Shown here piece after piece: positions 17,351 through 27,600 of a stretch of DNA of 64,000 nucleotides; the first letter of the stretch is position 1; every line of letters begins with the position of its first letter. The position numbers and the translations under genes were made by a program. The DNA is from JANSYA01 sp965243385 (GTDB lineage: Bacteria; Spirochaetota; Leptospiria; Leptospirales; Leptonemataceae). The notes beneath the pieces were generated by a model. It had not been told where the DNA came from. It worked only from the letters and a program-made list of their open reading frames with translations, and ran no database searches. Where the stretch lies: contig CBDEUV010000002.1 in assembly GCA_965243385.1 (NCBI GenBank), forward strand, positions 2,976,001-3,040,000, written 5' to 3'.

Positions 17351-18868
17351 ATGCTCTTCAATTCAATAGACTTTCTGATCTTCTTCCCGGTGGTGGTCGG
17401 ACTGCATTTTCTGCTGCGGCACCGGCACCGCTGGCTCCTGCTTTTGATCGCCAGTTGTGTCTTTTATATGTCGTTCGTGCCGGCGTATATTTTGATCCTG
17501 CTCGGTACGATCTCCATCGACTATTTCGCCGCGATCTATCTGGATCGGCGAAGCGGAGCGGCGCGGCGGCTCATTCTCTATGCCGCGGTCGCGCTGAACT
17601 TCGCGGTCCTGTTCGCATTTAAGTATTTCAATTTTTTCAACGCGAACGTTGGCGTCTTCGCGGGCTGGCTTGGGTTCGCGTACTCGCCCTTTACGCTCGA
17701 AGTCATCCTGCCCATCGGCCTTTCGTTTCATACCTTTCAATCCGTAAGCTATCTCATCGACGTGAGCCGCGGAACTCAACCCGTAGAACGTCATCCCGGA
17801 ATGCTCGCACTCTACGTGATGTTCTTTCCGCAGCTTGTAGCCGGACCGATCGAACGGCCGCAGAACCTGCTGCCCCAGTTGCGCGCCACTCAACGCTTCG
17901 ATTTCGACCGGGCGATCAGCGGGCTGAAACTCATGGCCTGGGGCTTTTTTAAGAAGCTGGTGGTCGCGGATCGCCTGGCCATCTACGTGGACGCGGTCTA
18001 TAATCAGCCCGAAGATTTCGGCGGCGGGCCTCTCGTGCTCGCCACCTATTTGTTCGCGTTTCAAATTTACTGCGACTTCTCGGGATATTCGGACATCGCG
18101 ATCGGCGCGGCCCGCGTGCTGGGCTTTCGCCTCATGGACAATTTTCGCACGCCGTATTTTTCGACGGGCATCGCAGAGTTCTGGCGCCGCTGGCATATCT
18201 CGCTGTCGACCTGGTTTCGCGACTATGTTTATATTCCGCTCGGCGGCAGCCGCGGCGCGAGCTGGCGCGTTTCGGTGAATCTGCTGGTGGTCTTTCTGGT
18301 CAGCGGACTCTGGCACGGCGCCAGCTGGAATTTCGTCATCTGGGGCGGCATTCACGGTCTGTTGTTAATCGGCGAGCGCGGGCTGGGCACGATTGGTGCG
18401 CGCATGAAAGACCGCATGTCGACCCGCCTGACCGACGCCAACGACCAGGGAACTGCGGCGGATGCAGCTGCGAAAATTTCGTCCGCGCCTTCCCGATTCG
18501 CGAAATTCAGAACGCTCGCCTGGCGCTTCGCGAAAATGGCTTTTGTATTTCATCTCGTGACTTTCGCCTGGATTTTCTTTCGCGCGGACGATTTCGTCGA
18601 CGCGCGCTATATCATCGCGAATCTATTCGCGCCGGACCGGCAGCCTTTCGAAACTTATATTCAGAACGACGCGGCGGGTAAGACGGCGCTGGTGGTGGTC
18701 TTTCTGCTGGTGTTTTTTGAATGGTTGCGTTCCCGGGAATGGGCGCCCGAGAGTCTGCTGAAAATTCGACGCCTGCGGTTGAACTATCTGTTTTACGCGG
18801 CGTTGCTGGTCTGCATCGCGCTGATGGGGGTTTTCGATGGAGAAAATTTCATCTACTTCCAGTTTTAA
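17351..18868 (+). CDS. MBOAT family O-acyltransferase (AlgI-like)
   Basis: From the ATG at 17351 the protein has 505 residues and starts MLFNSIDFLIFFPVV, the standard N-terminus of AlgI-like acyltransferases. Longer in-frame starts add unlikely sequence. It has about ten membrane helices and the family motifs MFFPQLVAGPIERP, FQIYCDFSGYSDIAIG, EFWRRWHISLSTWFRDYVYI and the catalytic His in SGLWHGASWNFVIWGGIHG. Such proteins pass acetyl groups across the inner membrane for polysaccharide or peptidoglycan O-acetylation. The next gene, an SGNH-type partner, overlaps it by 32 bp. Confidence 0.93.
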   Translation: MLFNSIDFLIFFPVVVGLHFLLRHRHRWLLLLIASCVFYMSFVPAYILILLGTISIDYFAAIYLDRRSGAARRLILYAAVALNFAVLFAFKYFNFFNANVGVFAGWLGFAYSPFTLEVILPIGLSFHTFQSVSYLIDVSRGTQPVERHPGMLALYVMFFPQLVAGPIERPQNLLPQLRATQRFDFDRAISGLKLMAWGFFKKLVVADRLAIYVDAVYNQPEDFGGGPLVLATYLFAFQIYCDFSGYSDIAIGAARVLGFRLMDNFRTPYFSTGIAEFWRRWHISLSTWFRDYVYIPLGGSRGASWRVSVNLLVVFLVSGLWHGASWNFVIWGGIHGLLLIGERGLGTIGARMKDRMSTRLTDANDQGTAADAAAKISSAPSRFAKFRTLAWRFAKMAFVFHLVTFAWIFFRADDFVDARYIIANLFAPDRQPFETYIQNDAAGKTALVVVFLLVFFEWLRSREWAPESLLKIRRLRLNYLFYAALLVCIALMGVFDGENFIYFQF

Positions 18869-19985
18869 GGTCTGGCGACGCCGGGCTTTGCATGCCCTCG
18901 CCTTCGCGCTGCTGATCGTGGGCGTGGATCGTCTGGCGTACCTGGCGGCTTTCCCGCAATTCGACAGAGTTCTGAGTTTGACGAAACTCGAAAAGCCGCA
19001 CGAAATATTGATCGTCGGCTCCAGCCACGTGCTCTGGGACCTGGATCACAAATGGGCGGGGCAGCAGAGCGGCCGCGAAATCGAAATGATCAGCGTACCC
19101 GGCGCGAATCTGGAGCTACGCGGGCAACTGATCCGCGAATACGTGAGTCGCCGATCGGCCGGCGAAGCTCCGCTATGGGTGGTCATGGAAGCCGACAAGT
19201 ACAGCTTCGATTCGAAACGTTATCCGCCGCCGCTTACGAACTCGCTGCTCGGATACTACCATCACGGAATCCTGCGCGATTTGTTATGGGAACGGCTTTC
19301 GCCAGGCGAACGCGCTCTGAATACCCTGCTGCACGTACGCAGTTTGAATCCGTCTTTCGTGTTCGTCGGTTCCCGGGTCCACGACCGAGCAGCCCGCATA
19401 TTTTCGAATCTATTTCATCCGCTTTTGCGGCTTTTCGAAGAACCAACGCAAGACGCGACACCCGCCCTGCCGGAATGGATGCAGAGCGGCAACGCCCCGG
19501 CGACTGACACGCAAACGGAAACTCGACCGGGCCCGGGCGAAACGCAGGCCGGCGACGGGACGGCGCCCGCGGCCGCCGATCCTGGAGACGCGGAACGCCG
19601 CCGGTTGAAGAAATGGCGCGAACAGTACTACCAGTACGACGTGCGCATCGACCCGGAGCCCGAACAGTCCTTTCGCGAGCTACTGGACTTTGTACGAAAC
19701 GATCCGCGAATCTATTTGATCCTGCTGGATACGCCGAACTTCTTATTGTTTCCCGAGCGCGAAGCGCGATTCAATAGCGAGGTGCGCGCGCGCCTGCTGG
19801 CCGCGGCCGAACATGAACGCATTCAGTACTGGCGCTTCGATCGGGCGCGCTTCGAGCTGGACGCTTCGATTTTCGCGGACGCTTCGCATTTGAACGTTCC
19901 CGGTCGCATCGCATTCACTCAGGAATTTACGCGCCGGGTACGTGAGTTGCCGGCCCGCGCTTATATTCCGCAACCGGTCAGATAG
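18837..19985 (+). CDS. SGNH/DUF1574-like partner of the MBOAT acyltransferase
   Basis: This 382-residue protein begins with one membrane anchor (about 18-35). The remainder should be periplasmic. ILIVGSSHVLWDLDHKW is an SGNH block I-like motif with Ser near the start. The C-terminal ASIFADASHLNVPGR supplies the Asp-x-x-His pair of block V. The arrangement resembles AlgJ/AlgX or DltD partners and the DUF1574 family known from Leptospira. A low-complexity, Pro/Thr/Ala-rich insert lies near residues 205-255. It probably takes the acetyl group delivered by the MBOAT protein. The 32-bp overlap implies translational coupling. Confidence 0.78.
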   Translation: MEKISSTSSFKVWRRRALHALAFALLIVGVDRLAYLAAFPQFDRVLSLTKLEKPHEILIVGSSHVLWDLDHKWAGQQSGREIEMISVPGANLELRGQLIREYVSRRSAGEAPLWVVMEADKYSFDSKRYPPPLTNSLLGYYHHGILRDLLWERLSPGERALNTLLHVRSLNPSFVFVGSRVHDRAARIFSNLFHPLLRLFEEPTQDATPALPEWMQSGNAPATDTQTETRPGPGETQAGDGTAPAAADPGDAERRRLKKWREQYYQYDVRIDPEPEQSFRELLDFVRNDPRIYLILLDTPNFLLFPEREARFNSEVRARLLAAAEHERIQYWRFDRARFELDASIFADASHLNVPGRIAFTQEFTRRVRELPARAYIPQPVR

Positions 19986-20010
19986 CGGCTACGAAGCTGT
20001 AGCAGAAATG

Positions 20011-21705
20011 CTAGACCTTCAAGCGGCCCAGCACGGCTTCCAGCTGCTCCGCTTCCGCTTCCAGGAGCGATGCGTTCTCCCCGATCTCTCCGGTCAGCCG
20101 GGCCAGCTGTTCGCCCATCGCGCCCAGTTCGGCGATGCTGCTTTCCACTTCCCGCGTACCCTGCACCTGTTCGCTCAAAGCACGCGTGTTACGCTCCGAA
20201 AAATTCGCCAGGCTTTCGATGGCGCCGAGACCGCCTTCCGCCTGCCCGCGCTGGGCGGCCGCCGAACTCATATTGTGTTCGGATTGCTGCTCCGATCCAA
20301 GCAGGACGTCGAAGACGGCGTCGTACATTACAGCGCTCTGCTCGGCGCCCTGTACCGCCCGGGCCGCTTCGTCGCGATTTAACGCGGCGATGCGCGCGAT
20401 GTCTTTGATCTGGCGCGTGGTGCCCTCCGATAATTTCGAGATCTCCTCGGCGACCACGGCGAAACCGCGACCTTCTTCGCCGGCCCGGGCCGCTTCGATC
20501 GAAGCGTTCAGAGCCAGCATGGCGATGCGATCCGCGATGCTCTGGATGATTTCCACGACCGCCTCGATTTGTTCGGAGGAGTCCTGCATGCGGTCGATCT
20601 GCTCGGAAAGCGATTGTAATATATCGCGTCCGGCCTGCAATTCCTTCGCGGCGCCTTTGAGCTCGCTGTTCATGCGCCCGGCCGCGTCTTCAGTTTCGAT
20701 AATGAATTTCAGCAGCTTTTCCAGCGTGGGCCGCGTTTCGTTAATCAACTCGTCCTGGCTCTTGACGTTGCGGCTGATCTCCTGCAGCGATACGACCAGC
20801 TCTTCGTTCGCGGCGGTGGTGGTCTCGATCATGGCCGCGCTCGACTGCCCGTTGTGACTGGCGCGCTGGGCCGTCTCGCGAAAGCGCTCGGCGGCGGAGA
20901 GCACGCTTTGAGAAAAGCTTTTCACATCGCGAATGGTTCCGGCGATGCTCTCCAAAAATGAATCGATATGCCGGCCGACCACGGCGATTTCGTCTTTGCC
21001 GCTCAATTGCATCTTTATGGTCAGGTCGCCCTGTCCGCTCGCGAAGGGCTCCACCCGATCGGCGATCGTGCGCAGCGGCCCGGCGACCCGCTGGGCGATA
21101 AGCCGGGAAGCGATAAATAACAAAAACAGCATCGCCAGCGCGCCGACGGCTACCGGGCGAATCGAATAATAAAAGTCCGCCTGGAATTTATCGTACGGAA
21201 AGTCCACTTCGAGCAACGCGACCACTTCTTCGTTTTCGTTTTCGATGGGAGCGAAAGCGGAAATCCAGCGGCCGGTTACCGTGGGATAGATTCCGGTAAA
21301 TGCAGGTTCACCGTTATTCAACACCCATTCGATGGTCGCGTTGCGTTCCAGGTGATCGCCAACGAATGTCTGCTCCTGCGTCATCACGACGAATTCCATT
21401 TTGTCGCCGCTCGGTCGAATCGTATAAATCTGTTCCGCCGGCAGATCGACCGCGGCGCGGACCATCATCAGCTTTTCGCGAATCCCCTGAAACTCGGCGG
21501 AATCGCTGTCGGCGTTCGCGCGAATCGTTTCGTGATCGTCGCCGGGAATATGCGGCGCGGTCAGCATCGCGACTTTCAGGAGATCATGTCCGAGATCGGT
21601 CTCGAGTTTCTCGCGGATAAATAAAAACAGAAGGACCGTCGCCATAAGCACGGCCGCGACGGTGGTGCCCAGCAAACTGAGCAGAATCTTTCTTTCGATA
21701 CTCAT
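20011..21705 (-). CDS. Methyl-accepting chemotaxis protein
   Basis: This 564-residue protein has a first transmembrane helix (about 8-30) and a periplasmic sensing region of about 150 residues. A second helix (about 180-200) leads into a HAMP domain (AGPLRTIADRVEPFASGQGD) and a coiled-coil signalling domain. The conserved hairpin tip is seen around EAARAGEEGRGFAVVAEE. It should relay ligand binding to CheA/CheW. It follows a DUF1566 lipoprotein gene by 5 bp, so the two are probably cotranscribed and might act together at the periplasmic side. No other che genes are in the window. Confidence 0.93.
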   Translation of the reverse strand: MSIERKILLSLLGTTVAAVLMATVLLFLFIREKLETDLGHDLLKVAMLTAPHIPGDDHETIRANADSDSAEFQGIREKLMMVRAAVDLPAEQIYTIRPSGDKMEFVVMTQEQTFVGDHLERNATIEWVLNNGEPAFTGIYPTVTGRWISAFAPIENENEEVVALLEVDFPYDKFQADFYYSIRPVAVGALAMLFLLFIASRLIAQRVAGPLRTIADRVEPFASGQGDLTIKMQLSGKDEIAVVGRHIDSFLESIAGTIRDVKSFSQSVLSAAERFRETAQRASHNGQSSAAMIETTTAANEELVVSLQEISRNVKSQDELINETRPTLEKLLKFIIETEDAAGRMNSELKGAAKELQAGRDILQSLSEQIDRMQDSSEQIEAVVEIIQSIADRIAMLALNASIEAARAGEEGRGFAVVAEEISKLSEGTTRQIKDIARIAALNRDEAARAVQGAEQSAVMYDAVFDVLLGSEQQSEHNMSSAAAQRGQAEGGLGAIESLANFSERNTRALSEQVQGTREVESSIAELGAMGEQLARLTGEIGENASLLEAEAEQLEAVLGRLKV

Positions 21706-21710
21706 ATAGT

Positions 21711-22583
21711 TTACTCACGCTCCACGTCGGATACGCAGCGTACGAAACCGGGGTTGTCGCGCGCATAACCATAGTCAGCCCCGGTGTCGAAATCCACGAC
21801 CCAGTAGACGTGCTCTTGCTTTGCGTACGGCGTCGAAGTCCAGTACACGTGCCGGCGCGTATTCGGAAACTCCCGGGCGTTAATACGCGCGCGGCCTTCC
21901 GGAATGCGCGCATCGACCAGCCGGCGCAGCTCGTCCAGCTCCGGCAAACGCCAGGCGCGGCCGTCCAGACGCAGGTCCAGACAATAACGCTCCGCGGCGC
22001 TCCACTCAAAGGGCAGGGCTTTGCCGCCGCAGGGCCGACCGGCGGCCTGGCCGTACGAACACTCCTGCCAGATCAGAGACGGACGCGCGCGCTCGCCGCC
22101 CGGGATCGTCCCGCGCTGATCCGAACTGCGATCGTTAGCGTCCAGCTTCGCAAGAAAGGCGTCGTCGCAACGGTACGCTCTGCCGATCGACTCATAACCG
22201 GGTTCGTAGTATTCGAGCGTAACCGCGTTCGCGCCCAGCTCTCCGGCCGCATTCCGCAAAATCGTAATCGCTTCCTGTCCGAGCACCGGTCGATAGAACC
22301 CCGTACGGATCTCGGCGGCCGGCCGGCAGGCGTCCGAAAGCTCGCCCTGGGATAGAAAGGCCACCCGGATTCCCGTGGGATGCAGGCGGCGACGGCAGGA
22401 ACACGAATCGAAGAGTCGATCGAAATGCGGCGACTGATGCACGCGCAACAGGCGACCGGAAGCCTCGTCCAGAATCCTGTAGGTATTCTCACAGGGGCAT
22501 GGATTCCCGATCAAACAGGGGCGGGGCAGAAGAGCGCAGGCGCCCAGAAACAGCAAAGGCAGAAGCACCGCAATCCGACGCAT
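21711..22583 (-). CDS. DUF1566-type lipoprotein
   Basis: This 290-residue protein has a lipoprotein signal peptide, LLPLLFLGAC, with Cys 16 as the lipidation site. A Cys-rich middle follows, then an AAGELGANAVTLEYYEPG segment resembling DUF4156-type outer-membrane lipoproteins. The C-terminal 120 residues are a DUF1566 domain: WQECSYGQAAGRPCGG, FEWSAAERYC, WRLPELDELRRLVD, YWTSTPYA and a final FVRCVSD. DUF1566 domains are common in lipoproteins and adhesion-type proteins and their function is unclear. The gene lies 5 bp upstream of the chemoreceptor gene. Confidence 0.87.
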   Translation of the reverse strand: MRRIAVLLPLLFLGACALLPRPCLIGNPCPCENTYRILDEASGRLLRVHQSPHFDRLFDSCSCRRRLHPTGIRVAFLSQGELSDACRPAAEIRTGFYRPVLGQEAITILRNAAGELGANAVTLEYYEPGYESIGRAYRCDDAFLAKLDANDRSSDQRGTIPGGERARPSLIWQECSYGQAAGRPCGGKALPFEWSAAERYCLDLRLDGRAWRLPELDELRRLVDARIPEGRARINAREFPNTRRHVYWTSTPYAKQEHVYWVVDFDTGADYGYARDNPGFVRCVSDVERE

Positions 22584-22770
22584 GAGGTTCAGAAAATGAC
22601 CCCGACCCGGGCAATGTAAAGATAAATTTCCACGAAGGTTTTCAGGAAGCTTTCTCTGGAGATTTCCAGGGCGGTTCGATCAGTCCAATGTTTGCGGAAA
22701 AAGCATTCCGCCCCTAAGGTCGGGCCCCTCAATTTCCGTAACTGATAGCAGCAAAGTCCGGGAGAAGCAT

Positions 22771-22962
22771 ATGCAAGTAGGATCCGCTTTTAACGCGAGT
22801 CAGGCTATGGCTCAGGTGTCGCAGTCGGTTCAGCAAATGAACCAGCTCAATCAGGGTATCGTCGACTCCAGCCAGAACCTCAACAACAAACTCGTGAACA
22901 TGAGCGCGGAAGCCAAAGTTCAGAATTCCGGCAAAGAACAAATCCTCGATTTGCTCGCCTGA
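22771..22962 (+). CDS. Small Gln/Asn-rich helical protein of unknown function
   Basis: A 63-residue protein with a good ribosome binding site (GGGAGAAG, 3-7 bp before the ATG) and no signal peptide. It is rich in Gln, Asn and Ser (QAMAQVSQSVQQMNQLNQG) and predicted helical, ending in KEQILDLLA. I do not recognise it. Strong hairpins at 22986-23012 and 23022-23075 follow the stop codon, supporting a monocistronic transcript. Confidence 0.65.
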   Translation: MQVGSAFNASQAMAQVSQSVQQMNQLNQGIVDSSQNLNNKLVNMSAEAKVQNSGKEQILDLLA

Positions 22963-22985
22963 AACGGAGCAGCTTCCGCAAACCT

Positions 22986-23012
22986 CGCCGCATTTCCTGT
23001 CGGAAATCGGCG
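22986..23012 (+). terminator. Hairpin downstream of small protein gene
   Basis: An 11-bp stem (CGCCG with one bulged C, ATTTCC / GGAAATCGGCG) has a TGTC tetraloop and starts 23 bp after the stop codon at 22962. No T-tract follows, so on its own it may act as a transcript-stabilising or pausing hairpin. Confidence 0.5.
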
Positions 23013-23021
23013 GACTTAAAC

Positions 23022-23076
23022 GAGCCGTGGGATCTCCGGCTGCCTCCTGGCGGCCCGGGATATCACGGCTCTTTTC
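23022..23076 (+). terminator. Two-tier hairpin with T-tract
   Basis: The outer stem GAGCCGTG / CACGGCTC (23022-23029 and 23064-23071) encloses an inner stem GGCTGCC / GGCGGCC closed by a short TCCT loop. The outer stem is followed by TTTTC TTT. This is a reasonable rho-independent terminator for the gene ending at 22962. It lies about 120 bp before the STAS gene, so it could alternatively be a leader element of that gene. Confidence 0.55.
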
Positions 23077-23193
23077 TTTGGGGGATGGACTTGCAAAGGC
23101 GCGGCTCCGACTATTTTGTGGCCGTAACTTCGACGAACCCGGCCGAATTCAATCGCGTCGGATAATGTGCGTCATCCTCTTTCCCGGCCCGGC

Positions 23194-23559
23194 ATGGAAA
23201 TCTCACGAAACGTTCAGGATACCGTTACGGTCATTCATTTCGCCGGCGACCTCGATATCTACGCCATGCCTTCCATGCACGACGAGTTTCGGGCGTGCCT
23301 GGATCTCAATTCCAATCACATCGTGGTGAATATGGCCCGGGTGGACGCGCTGTACTCCAGCGGCGTCGGCGCCTTGATCGCCTACAGCCAGCAGCTGAAA
23401 AAACAGGACCGCCGCTTCGCGCTCGCCGCTCCTTCAAATACTGTGCGTCACGTGCTCAAGCTCATGAAGCTCCTGCCCTTCTTCGATATCTTTGATACCG
23501 AAGCGCAGGCCGTCGCGGGCGTGCAGACGACTAAAGACGCTGAAGCTCCCGGCGATTGA
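23194..23559 (+). CDS. STAS domain anti-sigma factor antagonist-like protein
   Basis: This 121-residue STAS protein contains VTVIHFAGDLDIYAMPS, the standard first strands. The phosphorylatable serine region is seen as DALYSSGVGALIAYSQQL, with Ser at the usual position. In partner switching, a SpoIIE-type phosphatase removes a phosphate from this serine so that the protein can bind and sequester an anti-sigma kinase. Two such phosphatases are encoded at 9679 and 33955, but no kinase is in the window. I chose ATG 23194; an upstream GTG at 23167 is less likely. Confidence 0.88.
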   Translation: MEISRNVQDTVTVIHFAGDLDIYAMPSMHDEFRACLDLNSNHIVVNMARVDALYSSGVGALIAYSQQLKKQDRRFALAAPSNTVRHVLKLMKLLPFFDIFDTEAQAVAGVQTTKDAEAPGD

Positions 23560-23604
23560 TCGCACCCGAACGGCCCACATCCGATCGCAGCGCAGGGCGG
23601 CCCT

Positions 23605-24390
23605 TTAGTGGACCCAGTCAAGAAAGCGTTTATTGCAACCCGCGGTGAATAGCTGCGGCCTCAGGCAGGTCTTGAACCAGGGATTGTGGCGGTAAAAATA
23701 TTTGATCAATTCCACGCTGTGGTTCACCGCGTACTGCCCCGCCAGTTCATGATAGGTAATGCCGAAGCCGTTGGGAATCGCCCGGCTGCCGCGAAAGGTA
23801 ATATTGCTGTCTTTGTTCATGCACGAATGCGTCGCACCGAAAATAAATTTATCCCACTGATCCTCGGGCACCAAATAACACGCCAGTTGCGCCCCGACGT
23901 CCGGAAAGATATCGGGGAACTGACCGCTCTGAACGTCCACCGGCGGCGGATACAGCTTAAACTCTTCGAGCGGCGCGCGAAACAGCGTGAAGCCGAAGGT
24001 TTCGACCCAGTTGCTATGCGCGTAAAAATCCTGAACGATGTGCAGAGCCATGCCCATGCGACGCAAACTCTGCTCGCGCACGTACGCGCGATTGGCCTGA
24101 CTCTTAAATTGATCCAGGCGAAACGAGCACCCGACCAGATCGTTGCTGTCGCAGTGATAGGTGAACTGCTGCATACCGTCGGCCGAATCGCTGCTAACCG
24201 AAAATTGGTTCAGTAATTCGGAACAGTACAGGCTGACTTCCCAGCCCGTCTCGTGAGTGAAGCGATCGAGCGCCTCGGTGGTGATCCCGATATGCGTAAA
24301 CGGACCGGCCCCCGCGAAACTATAAGCCTGCCCGGCCAGGCCGTGCATGACGAAAATCAGGACCAGCGCGACGCGCAGCAGACTCCGCAA
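23605..24390 (-). CDS. Secreted Het-C / zinc-phospholipase-C-like protein
   Basis: About 262 residues from a TTG at 24390, giving a classic signal peptide (RSLLRVALVLIFVMHGLAGQ). An upstream TTG at 24540 would add 50 Arg-rich residues of poor quality, so the start is uncertain. The mature part shows FTHIGITTEALDRF and MALHIVQDFYAHSNWVE. The His/Asp/Glu spacing is that of the Het-C and zinc-dependent phospholipase C / S1-P1 nuclease superfamily. Several Cys residues suggest disulfides. It may be a secreted phospholipase, but I cannot confirm that all zinc ligands are present. Confidence 0.75.
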   Translation of the reverse strand: MRSLLRVALVLIFVMHGLAGQAYSFAGAGPFTHIGITTEALDRFTHETGWEVSLYCSELLNQFSVSSDSADGMQQFTYHCDSNDLVGCSFRLDQFKSQANRAYVREQSLRRMGMALHIVQDFYAHSNWVETFGFTLFRAPLEEFKLYPPPVDVQSGQFPDIFPDVGAQLACYLVPEDQWDKFIFGATHSCMNKDSNITFRGSRAIPNGFGITYHELAGQYAVNHSVELIKYFYRHNPWFKTCLRPQLFTAGCNKRFLDWVH

Positions 24391-24660
24391 TCGACCGCCG
24401 TGCAGACGTCGAAACGCGCTGGAGTTCGTGTTGATGGGCCGGCGCCCGGGTTCCACTTCGCTCAAGTCCAAATCTCCGCGATGCTCCGGGCGCTGAACGC
24501 CCCGCACGAACCGGTTTAGCCGCCGCCTGTTGCGGGGCAACTGGATTCTATTGGTCAGACGCGGGTCGGGCGTCCGCCGTTACGGAATTAGGTTTGACAC
24601 ATTTGCGGTCGGTGACACACTCCTGAGCGCTCCGGACATGCCGGATTGCAAGGAGTTCCT

Positions 24661-27600
24661 ATGGCGCAGGCATCCAGTGCAGCATCCCGACCCGAACTCC
24701 GCCGACGATTCCACGAGCTCTATTCGTTTTATATTCCCGACTCCCATCGCTCGTTCTATTCGCCGGGCGACTTAGAACTTTTTTTAGACACGCGCTTCGA
24801 CTTTTTTCGCGCGCCGCGCAAAACGCCGTCAGAAACTTCGGCTCGCGAAGGAAAGGCCGGCAAACAAACGCCGAAGCTGCTGGTTTATAATCCGCCGCCG
24901 GAATTCTTCTGGCTGGTCAATTCAACGATCATTGAACTAAATCTGCCGGATTCGCGTTTTATCGTCGATACCCTGCTCGACTACTGCGGCTCGAAAGGTT
25001 TTCGCATCAACCTGGTTCTGCACCCGGTTTTCGCCAGTCGGCGCGACGCTCAGGGCCGATTGCTGGAAATCAACCACCCCGACGAGGCGGATACGAACGC
25101 TGCGGACTGGGGCTACGAATCATGCGTTTATCTTGAGATCTCCCGATTGGACGCAGCCGGACTGCGCATGGTCGAACGCGAACTGCGCACGAATATTCAC
25201 GAGCTGCGAACGGTCGTCGCCGATTTTCCGCATATGGCAGGAGTGCTGGCGAACGCGGGCGACGACATCCAGGCGGACTGCGATTGGCTGCTGCAGCATT
25301 TCATCCTGCTGGGCCTGGCCGAAGAGAAGACCGGGCCTTTGGGCGAAGAGCAGGCATCGAAGCGACCCGGACCTTCCCGGCGAAACGCGGATGCCGAAGA
25401 AGGTCGCGCGTCGATCCTGCAACCGCAGCGAGCCGACCACTACGGCATTCTCCGGGAGCCTGACACCCGCGAAAAGCTGGCCGCGGAGGTCTTCGAGTTG
25501 CACGCCGCGCGAAAACCGCCCGGCTCTCGAAAAAAAGCGACGGCGAATATCGTCTTTCGCGAGACGGGCGTCTACAGTAATGTCAACCGGCGTAAACCTT
25601 ATTATCTGGTGGCGATCCAGGGCAAAACGAAGCGCCTGCTCGTCGCCGGCCACTTCGCCAGCGGCGCCGAACTCCAGGTGCGCCAGAATATACCGATCAT
25701 CGCCCCCCACCTGCGCGAAATCGCGGAGAAATTGCACGCCGGGCCGACTTCGTACACGAGCAAAAAAATGGCGCAGATCGCGCAGATGATTCCGCTGGGT
25801 TTGCTCTTAACACGAACGCATCTTTTTGACGGCTGGATGCAACTCGTTCTCTCCAGCGAATACACCGACGAACTCGACTTCATCTTCGCGGAAGACCCCG
25901 CCTATGCCAGCGTGTGGCTCGCGGCGATGGTGCCGGGGCGCGATGCGGGACAAATACCCGGCCCGCACCTGGCGGGATTGCTCAAAGAAAACGGAGTAGA
26001 GATCCGACACGATCTGCGGCGTCCGCTCCATCGCAATCAACTCGTTCTACTGGGCCTGCGCGCGGGCGACGGCGATAGCGCCAAACTCGCCCGTCTGCTG
26101 GAAAACGAAGCGAGCCGCATCTTCAGTTCCTGGTCAGTGAAATTCCGGCGGCTGATCGGCAACAAGTACGTGGGCGACCGCAACATCAGCGCGACGCTCG
26201 ATCGATTCTTTCGCGGCATCGCCCCCGACTACGAACTGCACCAGACTCCGGAAGAAGCGCTCTACGATCTGGACGCATTAGAAAGATTGGGACGCGACGA
26301 ACCCGAAGCGGGCTACCGCGTGCATTTCTATGCCAGCCGGGAATTCGATTTCGTAAAGCTGTACACTCTGCGACGCGCACGATTCAGCGAAATCGTGCCG
26401 ACTCTCAGCAATTTCGGCTTCGAAATTTTCGAAGAGTTCACGCTGCCTTATCGCCGGTCGCCGGAGGATGTGCGTTTCACTTACGCCTTTCGGGTGGCGC
26501 CGCACGACGAACTGGATCGCGCGGACCGCGATCGCATCGCCGTCGCCATCGAGCAGGCTCTGAATCGCAAGTCCGTGCCCCAGGCCCTGGACGCACTCAC
26601 CATCAGCGCCCGCTTGAGCGCGCGCGAAGCCGATTTGCTGAAAGCTCTGCTCGGCTATTTCTTTCAGGTGGAGCGGGGTTTTTCGCGCATTTCGTTACAG
26701 GCCACGCTATTGAAATACCCGGACTTCGCCCGGGCGCTCGTGGACTTTTTTCACGCACGCCTCCAGCCGCAGGACGCGGCGGACTCCGCTTCGGCCGAAA
26801 GCGAAGCGCAACGCGCGATCGATCGGCTGCTGGCCGGAGTCGAATCGATCGTCGACGAAACGGTCCTGCACAATTTAATCCAGATCGCCAGCGCTGTCGT
26901 GCGCACGACCTATTATCTGGGAAACGCCGAAATCGCCTTTAAGATCGATACGCACGGCATTGATTTTATCCCGGCGCCGGTGCCTTTCTTCGAAATCTAT
27001 GTGTATGGTTTCGACATCGAAGGCACGCATTTACGCGGCGGACCGGTAGCCCGGGGCGGTCTGCGTTGGTCGGATCGCACGGACGATTATCGTACGGAAA
27101 TTCTCGGCTTGATGAAAGCGCAGATGGTCAAAAACACCGTGATCGTTCCCGTGGGCAGCAAAGGCGGGTTCGTAATCAAAAACCGCAGCTTCGCGGACCG
27201 CGACGAGTTTCGCGCAGCCGGGGTGGACACGTACCAGCGCTATATCGGCGCGCTGCTTGATCTCACGGACAACCTGACGCCCGGCGGCAAGACCGTGCCC
27301 GCGCGCGGCATCGTCCGGCGCGACGGCGACGATCCCTACCTGGTCGTGGCGGCGGATAAAGGCACGGCTACTTTCTCGGATATCGCCAACGATATTTCCA
27401 TATCGAAAAAATTCTGGCTGACCGACGCCTTCGCATCGGGCGGCAAGAACGGCTACGATCACAAAAAGCAGGGCATCACAGCGAAGGGCGCCTGGGAAGC
27501 CGTGCGCCGGCACTGCTACGAAATGGACCTGGATCCCGAGCGCGATCCCATTCGCGCCGTCGGCATCGGCGATATGTCCGGCGACGTTTTCGGAAACGGC

